Shown: piece after piece, positions 34,493 to 44,890 of the stretch
How positions within the stretch are numbered: position 1 is the first letter of the stretch
Layout of the letters: each line of letters starts with the position of its first letter
From: Cercis canadensis
Lineage: Eukaryota; Streptophyta; Magnoliopsida; Fabales; Fabaceae
NCBI GenBank assembly: GCA_003255065.1
Contig: QAOA01002386.1
Location: 124,001 to 188,000 of the forward strand
Length of the DNA: 64,000 nt
Direction: 5' to 3'
Translations under genes and position numbers: made by a program
Notes under the pieces: generated by a model
What the model saw: the letters and a program-made list of their open reading frames with translations, nothing else
The model's database searches: none
Told to the model about the DNA's origin: nothing

Positions 34493-37400
34493 TCAAATGA
34501 CGTCAGACGAAGATTCTTCCCAATCCATCTCATTCCGTATTAGTCTTGAAATTGGTCGTCCATTTTCCCTTAACAAGTTTTGATTTGGGATGACTTTAAT
34601 CCCGCTCACAACTGGCCAATTCTGCTCTCCACTAATTGAGTTAAACACTCCCCTATATGCATTGACAATGCTTGTAGTGGAGTACACTGGGCTAACATAA
34701 TTCCATGCATCAATTGCAATAGAGGCACAAACAGATATGACGTGCGTGCACGGTATGTGAAGGGCTTGAAATTGACCACACCCGCATTTTTGATCCTGTA
34801 GATTCAAAGTGAAAGATCGCCCACTAACATGCCCCATACAATCAAAAAGCTCCTCCATTTCAAAGGATCCATTGTCCCAATTAAACAGTATTGGCCGGTG
34901 TGATGATGCGTAACGGCTATTACGAGTCATTCTCTTCTCGCCAGCCTTGCCATAGCTAATTCCCGTCTCTCCATGAAAATATGATTCATCCTATAGTAAG
35001 TGGCTCTGACAAGGGCAGTGATAGGCATGTTGCGAGCACCTTTCAACGTGCCATTAACACATTCAGCTAAATTAGTGGTCATTAGGCCATACCGTCTGCC
35101 CTGTATGTCTCCTTGTTGTGTCCACTTTGCCTTATCAATGTTGTTGATGTACCGCCAACCCTCTTCTTTCTTACACTCTAGTTGTATGTCTGTCATTAGC
35201 TGCTCAAATTTGACAGACTCAAACTGCACGTCTGTCAGTTATAATTAACAGTTAAAACAAATCGTGTACACTTAGAAAATGACCAAACATTTTTTATTGT
35301 TATTCTTACTTGCTTTGTAGATTTGATGTTTCAAAGCCACGTCCTTGAAGTTAGTGTTCCAATTGCTTACAACGTGTCTTAAGCAGAAAAAATTATGAGC
35401 TAATGGTGGATGCCATCCGACATCTATATCTTCTATAGAGGATAATATGCTCACATGTCGGTCTGAAATTAGTGTCAAATCCTGCAAGTCTCCAACGACA
35501 TGCTCTCTCAGATGCTTCAAAAACCATGACCATACTTCTTTGGTTTCACCTTCAACGACAGCATAAGCCAAAGGCAAGGGAGAACGAGATCCATCTTGTG
35601 TTGTCGCAATGAGTAAAGTCTGCTTGTACTTCCCATACAAGAAAGTATCATCGATTTGGATAATTGGCTTGCACTAACGGAATGCATCAATACAAGGTTT
35701 AAATGCCTAAAAAACACGTCAAAATCTCCTCACCGTTAGATCATTCTGTGGCATTCCCATCCATCGATCATCCAGACACNTTTTTTTATTGTTATTCTTA
35801 CCTGCTTTGTAGATTTGATGTTTCAAAGCCACATCCTTGAAGTTAGTGTTCCAATTGCTTACAACGTGTCTTAAGCAGAAAAAATTATGAGCTAATGGTG
35901 GACGCCATCTGACATCTATATCTTCTATAGAGGATAATATGCTCACATGTCGGTCTGAAATTAGTGTCAAATCCTGCAAGTCCCCAACGACATGCTCTCT
36001 CAGATGCTTCAAAAACCATGACCATGCTTCTTTGGTTTCACCTTCAACGACAGCATAAGCCAAAGGCAAGGGAGAACGAGATCCATCTTGTGTTGTCGCA
36101 ATGAGTAAAGTCTGCTTGTACTTCCCATACAAGAAAGTATCATCAATTTGGATAAATGGCTTGCACTAATGGAATGCATCAATACAAGATTTAAATGCCT
36201 AAAAAATACGTCGAAATCTCCTCACCGTTAGATCATTCTATGGCATCCCCATCCATCGATCATCCAGACACCACTCCACCACAGTGTTGGGCGCATCCTT
36301 CTGCAATGCAGCCATCCATTTAGGTAACTTATTGTAACTCTCCTCCCAATCACCATATATATGAGCAATAGCTCTTTGCTTTGCAAGCCACGCCTTCCTG
36401 TACGAGATTTGATAAGAGAAGACACTTCTGATGCGTTCTTGTATTAGCTTAATTGGTACATCCGCCTTCTCCTCAATCATGCTCACAATCATCGTCGCAA
36501 CCACCTGAACATCTAGTTGTTTGTGGTCTTGTGTTAATGCGACATTTGTGCAACTGTGTGGGCTGTTGTACTTCCTGATCTCCCACATATTATTTTATGT
36601 TCTTAAGCAGGCCCTAAGTCTCCAATTGCATCTAGAACCATAATTATTACATTATAAAATTAGCTTATCAGGTTTAGATTCCTTTACCCTGAAATTATGA
36701 TGCGTGTAAATAGAGTATTGCTTTACAGTTGATTGAAGATTTGCCTTGCTGTTGAACTGTTGACCTATTTGCAGTTCCTCGCCTCTTTGCCACCTACTAA
36801 CTCCGGAACCATCTTTAAAAATATTAGTCGGTTGCAATGCCTCAAAGTTCACATATGAATAGTATGGAGGAAGGACCGACTGAATTGGCGCCACGTGTTA
36901 GACTTCTTCCTCGACCGGTAAGACGTTCAAATCTAACACCTGCTCAAATTCTTCGTCCTCGCCTAATTCTTCCTCATCTGGCACGTATTCTTCATCCTCA
37001 TCATCAGTTGTGTCAAGTAGAGGATCAATTGGAGAGTTACTCCTTCTGATATTTTGTTGCACACCTACAGATTCGCGTCCTCTAACTTCATATTCTTCAA
37101 TCGACCTAGTGCGAACACTCGAACTCAGCCACGGATCGTCACATTCATTGACGTGATCTTTTTCCAATATCTGAGTTTGGCTAGAACTAGCCAAACCATA
37201 TTGAAATCCATATGAACCAACCTCCGGTTGATAACACAGTTCCGCTTCTATCCCTACTTGACTATATGGAGGATAAGAAGTAGGGACTGAACAAGCACCA
37301 CCCGCATCAACACCTTGTTCATTATCATCTTCTTCATCATCATTTCCGCTAACTTCATTTTCCACAATTTTTGTCTCAACATAAATCTCAATGACACCAA

Positions 37401-37683
37401 GAGATTTCGATTTACTATGATTCACAAACATTGCCTCAACATCTTCGTCAGAGCTCAGCTCAAGAGCATTATAAAATAATGGATTAACAGATATTGGAAC
37501 TCTATAAATAATCTTGTCAACAATAGTATTTTCTAGAAGACCCAATTTTCGATGAATATAAAATTGTAAACGTTCTAGTCCACATCTGTTTTTCATATTC
37601 AAACAATTGGGTCTAGAACCATTATACATCACACCTTGAGAACCATCATATATCTAACCATTGCAATAAACTAATAGAAGCAT
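34493..37683 (-). pseudogene. MuDR-type transposase of the MULE
   Basis: The start at 37683 (MLLLVYCNG) is preferred; a TAG at codon 10 hides it, and the frame is open again from 37632. Order of parts: N-terminal domain; acidic region ending LDLNVLPVEEE (37632-36898); DNA-binding zinc domain with CNNYGSRCNWRLRACL near 36640-36590; MULE transposase core with IDDTFLYGKYK, LISDRH and, after a 78-bp intron (35232-35309), LAECVNGTLKGARN, which give the expected Asp/Asp/Glu; and a SWIM finger CGCG...PCTH (about 34780-34735). In-frame stops occur at 37654-37656, 36895-36897 and at several places between 36651 and 36140, and there is a frameshift near 34930. The core is present twice because of the N at 35780. 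Confidence 0.9.
35289..36271. repeat. 492-bp-offset duplication across an N
   Basis: 35289-35779 and 35781-36271 are colinear without indels and differ at a handful of sites, mainly transitions. The N at 35780 separates them. One difference is informative: 35746-35748 reads CTG (CAG on the coding strand) while 36238-36240 reads CTA (TAG). Likely two haplotypes placed end to end. Confidence 0.85.
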
Positions 37684-38029
37684 CTTCCTCCTAAATTAGT
37701 AATAATACATATTATTAAAATTTTCACAACATATAAAGGTCTAAATAGTAATAACAATTTAACATTAAATATATAGCCTCAATACTACTATAACGAAATT
37801 TAAAACTTTATAACTTTAAAACATAGTAAATAAAACAACAAATTAAACATACCTTAAAGACTTTTAAAACTTTAATTGCGTCAATCAGCCACCACAATCT
37901 CACAATCTCACGATAATTCTCTCCAAGTTATAGAATGCAATGTAAACTTTCAAATTTAAGCATTCGGTGAACGAAAACGAACGACTATTTATAGAAAAAT
38001 TTGTTGTATAAAACACTATTGAAGTATCC

Positions 38030-38340
38030 GCGTTTACCAGAATCGAATAAGCGTTTGCCATGATCAAAATAGCGTATGACAAAGCCAAAAGAGCGTTACA
38101 TGAACAAAACGCCGGTCCAGAAGCGTTTTTTTGTTGAAAACACTGATCCAATATGCGTTTTCTAAAGAAAACGCATGTTGGATCAGCGTTTTCAACATTT
38201 GCATCCGCGTTTTGTTCTTCCAAAAATTCCCTTGCGTTTTTTACTATTTCATCTGCGCTTTTTAGGCCAAACACTGTTTCTAATTCAGCGTTTTCTAAAG
38301 AAAACGTGTATCTATTTAGCGTTTTTTTACAGAAAACGCT
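38030..38340 (-). repeat. Right subterminal array of GCGTTTT motifs
   Basis: About 12 copies of GCGTTT/AAACGC in about 310 bp, plus degenerate copies, in both orientations. Includes short palindromes such as GCGTTTTCTAAAGAAAACGC (38155-38174). Mirrors the left array. Confidence 0.8.
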
Positions 38341-38447
38341 TATGCGTGTATTGAGTAAAAAAATGAGACCCATTTTCGTGTATACTTTTAAAACTAACCC
38401 ATTTTGGTATTTATTTTACAAAAACATATTATTTTAGAAAATTTGCC
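38315..38447 (-). repeat. Right terminal inverted repeat of the MULE
   Basis: 133 bp, the inverse of 30542-30675. Followed by the second CTTTTCTCTA. Confidence 0.93.
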
Positions 38448-38457
38448 CTTTTCTCTA

Positions 38458-38626
38458 TTTTTNTTTTTTTTTTTTTTTTGGTATGCTGATTTTATGCATT
38501 ATTCACGTTTAATTCTACAATTAAATTAAAAATAAAACAAACTTATAAGATAATTCCATCTTAAAAATGTTGAGGAAATCAAACATCAGCTACTTATCTA
38601 AGAACAAGTTAAAAATAAAATATTTA
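38458..38626. other. T-run with N, no gene
   Basis: A poly-T run interrupted by an N at 38463 directly abuts the MULE target duplication, then 150 bp of AT-rich sequence before the next element. Confidence 0.5.
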
Positions 38627-39738
38627 GGTTGTGTTTGGATGGGGTATTTAACAAATTGTTGTGAACTTCAAATACATGTAATTAAAATATAGTATTTTAA
38701 ATACATGAATTTATAAAATACATTGTTTTAATTGATACATTTTATTATAAAAAGAGTATTTTAACGTTCAAGGAAACCAAGAAATTTGATTATACTATTT
38801 TGCATTCATTTGCTACAGATTCTGCAATGTTTACAGGAATAGGTGGCAGATATGATTCGTAAATTCCAAGTTTTCGCTGAAATAAGTCCCAAACTACCAG
38901 AGAGAGGCTCCACTTTAATTATACTATTTTGTGGGCAATCCATCTGTTGACACACCTATAATGAAGAGCTTGTAAAGATTGATTTGATACCATTGGGTCC
39001 AATAGGAATTCTAGCACTCTTTGAGTCAATCATCTTCCAAACATCATCCAAAATGAGCACAGATTTTCCTTTTTTCTTGCCATGCCTGTAACAATTTTGC
39101 TGCTCTTTTTCTCTCATCATCTTCATCAAGATCTATGCGAATTGTTTTGGCAACACTATTCTGGAGTTTAGGGATGCTTGCAAGCCAATGATTGAGACTT
39201 GTCATCCCAAACAAGTGCCAATACCTTGTTAATGTTGCTCTGGAATTCTTGACCAATGAAGTCATTTGATTTTGAAGTTTAGGAATGGAAGAGAAAGTAA
39301 GAATGTGAAAGAAACCGAAGGAAATGAAGGTTCCGAAGCTTGTAAGAAATCGGATATCAGTGCGATCAGGAGCAATTTTCGGGTGAAAATTCGAAGTCCG
39401 ATGCTGGTAATTTGAAAATCTCGTCGGAGATTACTGGAAACGAAGCTGTTTCAGTTAGCTCTGATGCTCGTGAGAAAATGTTCGCGGAAACGATCAGAGG
39501 TAAAGAAAACAGAGCATTTGAAGGCAAGGATGGGCGCAAAAAGTAGATCCATGTTCTCGGGGTTTTGGAGCCTCGAGGGAGAGGGAGGGTATCGGAGGCT
39601 CGAGGAGAAGAATTGAATTTAAATTATACTTGAGAGAATTTAAAATACACTATATTGAATATTTGAAAGTCACTCTAAAAATATATTGAAATTTTAAAAA
39701 TACATTACACTCTACAAATACTCCATCCAAACACACCC
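38627..39738. mobile_element. PIF/Harbinger-like element, copy 2, carrying an NLR fragment
   Basis: Starts GGTTGTGTTTGGATGGGGTA and ends TCCAAACACACCC, as copy 1 at 24738-25739 does. The shared right part includes a GGAGCCTCGAGGGAGAGG-like block (39567 on), with its counterpart near 25503. TTA precedes it, but the right flank reads TCT, so the duplication is not intact here. The centre is a piece of an NLR gene absent from copy 1. 1,112 bp. Confidence 0.68.
38870..39265 (-). pseudogene. NB-ARC fragment of an RPS2/RPS5-type NLR
   Basis: The minus-strand frame has SIPKLQNSVAKTIRIDLDED followed by DDERKRAAKLLQAW. After a frameshift near 39050 comes the kinase-2 motif SVLILDDVW, then SARIPIGPNGIKSIFTS and, past a stop, VCQQMDCP and IIKVEPLS of RNBS-B and its sequel. 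This subfamily differs from the CNL genes at 5.7-12.6 kb. It lies wholly inside the PIF-like element, so I infer transposon capture. No P-loop or LRR is present. Confidence 0.78.
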
Positions 39739-40180
39739 TCTTTCTTAGCTCTCCAATATTTGCTGAATTAGCGAATCCCATAACTACACAATTTTTCATG
39801 GAATATATGTATGGACCCTCAAAAATAAAAAATAAAAAATGAACGTTTAACTGAGTATAAGTAACATATATTAAGGATGTACTTGCTAGGAGTAATATGA
39901 GAAATTAAGACTGAGGGAGAACACTTAACACTGGTAAAGTAGATGAAGTCTAGATTATGAATATGGATTTTCACTGCTCCCAGCTCTCCCAGTACTTTAT
40001 AACTTCTACTTCTCTAATATCTTAAGGCTTATCTACTTACTAAATATCAGATGATTGTATGCAGACTTCCAATTAGATATCTGAGGCTTGAATTGATCCA
40101 TTAAAATTTAAAACCCTAAAATTTAAAAATAAAAAAAGAAAAGAAATTTTGTAATTGGCACATAGAGCAAACAACACTTA
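39739..40180. other. Intergenic, nothing recognised
   Basis: AT-rich sequence between the PIF-like element and the cysteine-rich pseudogene. No domain or repeat boundary seen. Confidence 0.45.
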
Positions 40181-40657
40181 CTAGATAGGTGCAAATTTGC
40201 TAGCCATGCAAGTCTTTAGAGGGTAAGGGAGACACAGAGCTAACACAGGAGCATGCATATTTGGACCTGTCCAGCAATTCCTTACTCCCCTCATAGTGCA
40301 CCATCTCAATCTGATTACAAAATATTTCCTGCGCATTTTAGGGTTATGATGCTGGCTAGCGGGTAGATTACGGTGGATTAGGGGCTCAACTCTATTCTGT
40401 TTCAGGCACTTCTCAAGAAAATCAGACAAAATTTCAGAAAATTTATATTGTTCTTTTACACAATGACTCAAGCAATCTCTAGCGCCACTCTTAATGCAAA
40501 GGGTCAATGTTTCTGCAAAATGATGATACTCCTAAGGATCAGAATGGTCATCAAGTACTGGTTTAGCAGGAGTGGCTGCTTTGCCGAGTTGATCTCCAAC
40601 TGCTCCTATTACCACAACCAGCATCATAAGGAATTGGGTCCCTATTATCACACTCAT
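40181..40657 (-). pseudogene. Small secreted cysteine-rich protein, one internal stop
   Basis: From the ATG at 40657 the frame reads MSVIIGTQFLMMLVVVIGAV, a good signal peptide, then meets a single TAG at about codon 42. It continues open to 40181 with LCIKSGARDCLSHC and EKCLKQN (Cys spacing C-x7-C-x3-C-x15-C). About 158 codons in all. The pattern resembles plant secreted cysteine-rich peptides, but I cannot name the family. The C-terminal third may be read-through of an intron. A TATA box sits just upstream. Confidence 0.55.
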
Positions 40658-40694
40658 CTTCTCCATTCCTTTTCTCCATTGGTCCCCATGCAAC

Positions 40695-40706
40695 CTATAT
40701 ATATAA
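40695..40706 (-). promoter_or_regulatory. TATA box for the cysteine-rich pseudogene
   Basis: On the minus strand TATTATATATATAGG lies about 40-50 bp upstream of the ATG at 40657. The MITE at 40711-40909 has landed directly upstream of it. Confidence 0.5.
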
Positions 40707-40710
40707 TATA

Positions 40711-40909
40711 GAGTAAAATGTTATTTTAATCCTTAAAAGATACAACAAAAATTACTTGGGCCCCTAAAATTTTTGTTGTATTATTTGGGTTCCTTAAAGT
40801 TTTTGAGTTAATCAAATAGTCTTCTTTAGGGACTCAATTAGTACAAAAAAATTTCAGAGACCTAAGTGATTTTTATTGTATCTTTCAAGGACTATAATGA
40901 CTTTTTATA
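40711..40909. mobile_element. MITE with about 65-bp inverted ends
   Basis: The left arm (GTTATTTTAATCCTTAAAAG, then ATACAACAAAAATTACTT) is the inverse of the right arm ending GGACTATAATGACTTTTTAT. About 200 bp, non-coding, forms a long hairpin. Confidence 0.78.
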
Positions 40910-41773
40910 TTGCAAATTAATTTGCACCAATTGGGATTTAAGAATGAAAATGAATGACCTTTCATTTATGTTAACTCGTATATTATTGATCGAGTCTCCA
41001 AGAGTTATGATTCAAACTAACTTTAGAAAAATATATTGAGGTTATGTTTAGATTTACTTAAGAAAAAGACACTTCATTTGAGAATTATTACTGGCTTGCT
41101 TTCTTCAAGAATTTATTAGTGTTGGTGAATATTACATGAACCTTTGGGTCATTTTTGGCTGCTCTAAAAAGTGACAAGCGAGTGAATGTAAGAATATGCA
41201 TCAGTATAACATTTTTTATTCTTTATATGAATATATTCAATCAAAACATTCTTAATTACAGGTAATTTTTTCATATACTTCAATATAGACCTACTTAAAA
41301 TGACATATTTAGATCAGCATATCAGCATATGAAATTAATTTCATAAGGAATAAGACCAATTCTTTTCAGATAATATATTTGTTTAATTTCTTTAACTTTA
41401 TGTGTCGTTGCCTAAGAAGTAAAAAAAATAAAAAAATTAAGTTATTTAGTGGCTTGGCCAAACCTAAGTTGAGACCTATTATTGAAATGGATAAAGATTT
41501 GAAGCTTTAATATTCTAACCTAAAAAGTAAATAGAAACAGCGCAGCTAATTATTCTTTTTAGCCGATTTAAAGCCAGCACCAACAGTATGATTAATCAAC
41601 CATTATTCCTAAAAAGATGCTTAAATTAATTACTTTGTTTTTAAGGTGAAGAAACATCCATCCACAAAGACATAGTTTGAAAGGTGCTTTCATTTTTTTT
41701 TCCCCTTAAAATTTTGCTTAGATCAATTAGATTTTTTTAGGTGTAGATCTCAATGTAATCTAAGAAAACAAAC
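40910..41773. other. Intergenic, nothing recognised
   Basis: AT-rich sequence with no domain or bounded repeat. Confidence 0.45.
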
Positions 41774-42110
41774 TATGGTGATGCTTACCTGAACATGATG
41801 AAGGGAACTCAAAAGGTGTACAAAGCAGGGGCATGGAATGGTCTGCATTCAAGTGGTGCACTAGATATGCGGCCCAACCCCCTTTTTAACTTAAGCTTCA
41901 TTGTGAATGAGAATGAAATCTACCACACCTACAGCCTCAAGAATAATTCTGTTATATCAAGATTAGTATTAAACCAAACCAGCTATGTTCGCCATCATAA
42001 CGTTATGTATGGTCTAAAGCTGCTAATAGTTGGATAATTACTGCGACAATTATGGTTTATGCGGAGCATCATTGAGTCACCAGTGTGTCAATCTTGGTAA
42101 AATCTATTGC
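41774..42110 (+). pseudogene. S-locus glycoprotein-domain fragment of a G-type lectin receptor kinase
   Basis: The plus-strand frame has KGTQKVYKAGAWNGLHSSGA, RPNPLFNLSFIVNENEIYHT, SLKNNSVISRLVLNQTSYVR, then a stop at 42037, followed in another frame by a DNYGLCGAS-like stretch at about 42045-42075. This is the SLG domain between the B-lectin and PAN domains. No other domain adjoins, so it is a stray fragment, related to the minus-strand pseudogenes at 53.3-56.6 kb. Confidence 0.82.
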
Positions 42111-42199
42111 AATTCATCAAGGACATACTTTATTCAAGAATGATCTTACGTAAATATGATAAAACTCTCAATTCCACATTAGGCAATACACAACCCAAG

Positions 42200-42480
42200 T
42201 GATGAGGACTGGCCCAAAAGGTCGGGTCAGACTCCAAGCCCACTATTCAGTTGACAAGGCACCACATCTTTAGTAGGGACAAGGCGACAAGGCGCCACCA
42301 ACTACTATAAATATGCGGACAATGTAGTTTAAGAGGTAACTTGTTAGTCAGAACTATACTTGGACTAAATTATCTATCTTATCACCCATATTAAATTAAG
42401 CATTGGAGATTCATACTCGGCCTACTGCTGAGCTTGACTTCTTGCAAGTACATCTAGTTCGGACATTTTTGGCATCAACA
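42200..42480 (+). repeat. Partial LTR-like leader of a Tat-type gypsy remnant
   Basis: Begins TGATGAGGACTGGCCC and ends near GGCATCAACA, followed by ATTGGCGTCATTTGTGGAAA, which resembles the primer-site region of Tat/Athila elements. A TATAAATA lies at about 42306. No second LTR was found in the window, so the borders are approximate. Confidence 0.6.
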
Positions 42481-42529
42481 ATTGGCGTCATTTGTGGAAA
42501 ACGATTTAGATCCCATATTTTTTCAATCA

Positions 42530-43560
42530 TGGTAAACACACGAAACAACGCCTATGTGTCTCCTTTACCACGTGGGCGGCTACAACGTAGTCCTACCCCA
42601 CAGGGGAGCAATAACAACCAGCAAGAGGATGTTGATCCTCAACAACAATAGGAACATATTTTTCACCTAGAAGCAACCTTGCAACAAGAGCGGCAACACC
42701 GACGAAGGGTGCCTAGCCAAACTACCGAGACCGAAACAGCCTCAACCCCATCTCTCATTCACCAACCAACAACCCACTTTTATCCAAGGCCGCCCCAACC
42801 TTATCCACATTAGTATCCTCGCCCACCAATTTATCAACATCACTCCCTCTGTATACCTCAAGCCAACTACACACAATATGATCCTTTTGATGACATACCT
42901 TGCCCACCCCAACTTGGAGCAAGCTAAGCTCAGGGCTACCCACCAAATCACGATTATCAACCTATTGTTCCTTACAACTTAGGGGATGGATCACACTCAT
43001 TTATCACACACATAATGAGCACTCCGATACCCAAGAATTTCTGTCCCCCAACACAACTTGAGGCCTATGATGGTACCATGGATCCCCAAAAGCACTTGAC
43101 TCTATTCTGATCGGTTATGCTGCTCACAGACGCCCCAGACCTAATTATGTGCAAAGCATTTCCTGGCACATTAAAAAAGGCAGCTCTTTTATGGTTCTCC
43201 TCCCGTAAGCCAGGAATCATAAATAGTTTCCATGATCTCTTCTCTCAATTCTTGGCCCATTTCTTAACTAGCCACTCCCATATTAAAACCTCTACATCCC
43301 TAATAAATCTTAAGCAAGAAGCCAATGAACCACTCAAAGATTACTTAACCAGATTTACCAAATAGTCAATCCAGATAAGAAACTTAAGTGGAGATGTTGC
43401 TATTCATGCTATAATGGTTGGACTACAAACCAGTGAATTCACTGTCTCTCTGGCTAAGAAACTACCTCTTAATCTGAATGACTTATTAACCAGGATGAAC
43501 AAATACATCAAAATGGAAAAGATAAATGCTGTTAAAAAGAAAAATGAAACCTCGTAGCAA
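42530..43560 (+). pseudogene. Gag remnant of a Tat-type gypsy retrotransposon
   Basis: Starts MVNTRNNAYVSPLPRGRL. A stop comes at 42649, then conserved gag segments appear: AYDGTMDPQKHL, IMCKAFPGTLKKAALLWFSS, NSFHDLFSQFLAHFL, TSTSLINLKQEANEPLKDYL. Stops at 43108 and 43363 interrupt the frame. No protease, reverse transcriptase or integrase follows; a MITE begins at 43736 instead. Confidence 0.82.
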
Positions 43561-43735
43561 GATTCTAGAAAAGACTAAGGAGAGCAATATGGAAGGAAAG
43601 AGGAAAGGAGAAGAGGAGGGGAACAACGAGGTCCACCACCGTAAAAATACTAAAACTATACTCCCCTAAATCAAAGCATGGGAAGAATATTGGGCACGAT
43701 CTATCAGACCAACCTCCTAAACCCACCCAATCCTC

Positions 43736-44180
43736 CTTTTTTTAAAAAATGAACTATTGAGTCCCTCTATATTCATAAAATGTACAAGTTTAGTTCATTT
43801 GTCTTTAAATCAAAAATTTTAGGTTTATTTCAATGTGTAAAGTTCTCTGATTCATAATCTCACCGTTTAGATTGAAGAGCTACGTCTTGTGAACATTATC
43901 ACTAAATTTCAGTTCGACCTAACGATGGGACTCTGCCCAAAATACCAAGATCATAAGTTTTCATCTAACCAAAAATTTAGACTTATTGACCATTAGATTA
44001 AGCTAAAATTTAATAGGAAGGTTCACCAGAGTAGCTCTTTAATCTGAACAGTGAGATTATGAATCAGAGAACTTTACACCTTGAAACAAACCTAAGAATT
44101 TTGACTTAAAAACAAATAGACTAAAATTGTACATTTTATGAATATAGAGGGACTCAATAGTTCATTTTAAAAAAAAAAAT
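43736..44180. mobile_element. MITE with about 145-bp inverted ends
   Basis: The left arm (AATGAACTATTGAGTCCCTC...) and right arm (...GAGGGACTCAATAGTTCATT) are inverse copies extending about 145 bp, with a central spacer of about 150 bp. Non-coding. Confidence 0.85.
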
Positions 44181-44471
44181 GACCAAAACGTTTAAGTTGT
44201 TAAAATAGGAGGACAAAAATTGCAATTAAACCAAATTATTATTTTAATATAATTCAACTCAAAATATCAAAACTAACCTTTAAAAAAACTATCATTTTCC
44301 TAATTCAAAGTCAATATCTACGTCTTTGGAACCTCCCTACAAAATTTCAGCTCAATCTAATAGTGAATAACTTTAAATCGCCGATTTTATGAAAATTGCT
44401 AAAAAAATACTAAAACAAAGGCTTTGATTCTACATTCTAGTAGTAATAGTTGCTACCACCATATAAAAAAT
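44181..44471. repeat. Left half of a duplicated segment interrupted by the CACTA element
   Basis: 44234-44471 matches 56871-57147, apart from about 60 bp missing here near 44310. The final AAT (44469-44471) is the target duplicated by the CACTA element. Confidence 0.85.
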
Positions 44472-44890
44472 TACTACAAGAAAATTTCTAACTTCCAACG
44501 GAAATTTTCTGTTGGAATTTTACCAAATTTCGTTAGAATTTTAAATTTCAACAAAAATTCTAACAAAATTTGAGTCATTGGAGAAACGACCGTTAGAATT
44601 AGTAATTCCAACAGAAATTCTAATAAAATTTTACCGTTGGAATTCATTTTGAAAAAAAAATTTCACCTAAAAATTCCATTGAAATTTTTAATATATTTAA
44701 AAAATATTTTTTTAGAAAAATAAAAAATAATTTTTGGTTTTGGTTTTTGAAATTCCAATGGAATGGAATTTCCGTTCAAAATATACTATCTACAAATATT
44801 TTCTCACTAAATAATTTTTATAACACAAATATCCAATTCATTAAATAATTCTTACAAGATAATAATGTATCGAGTACAAAAATTTAAATC

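Larger units (their letters stand above)
30542..38447. mobile_element. Full-length Mutator-like element with transposase and PMD gene
   Basis: 7,906 bp. Terminal inverted repeats of 134 and 133 bp start GGCAAATTTTCTAAAATAAT and differ by about one substitution and one base of length. They are flanked by a perfect direct repeat CTTTTCTCTA (30532-30541 and 38448-38457), a 9- or 10-bp target duplication as expected for Mutator. Inside lie two convergent genes: a plant-mobile-domain gene read rightwards (31122-34433) and a MuDR-type transposase read leftwards (37683-34493), with about 60 bp between their stops. Both have premature stops, so this copy is inactive, but the structure is complete. 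About 490 bp of the length is an assembly duplication at 35780. Confidence 0.93.

Noticed and set aside
35272..36132. Two transposase genes in tandem
   Set aside because: The copies are colinear, differ at few sites and meet at a lone N; an assembly overlap is simpler.
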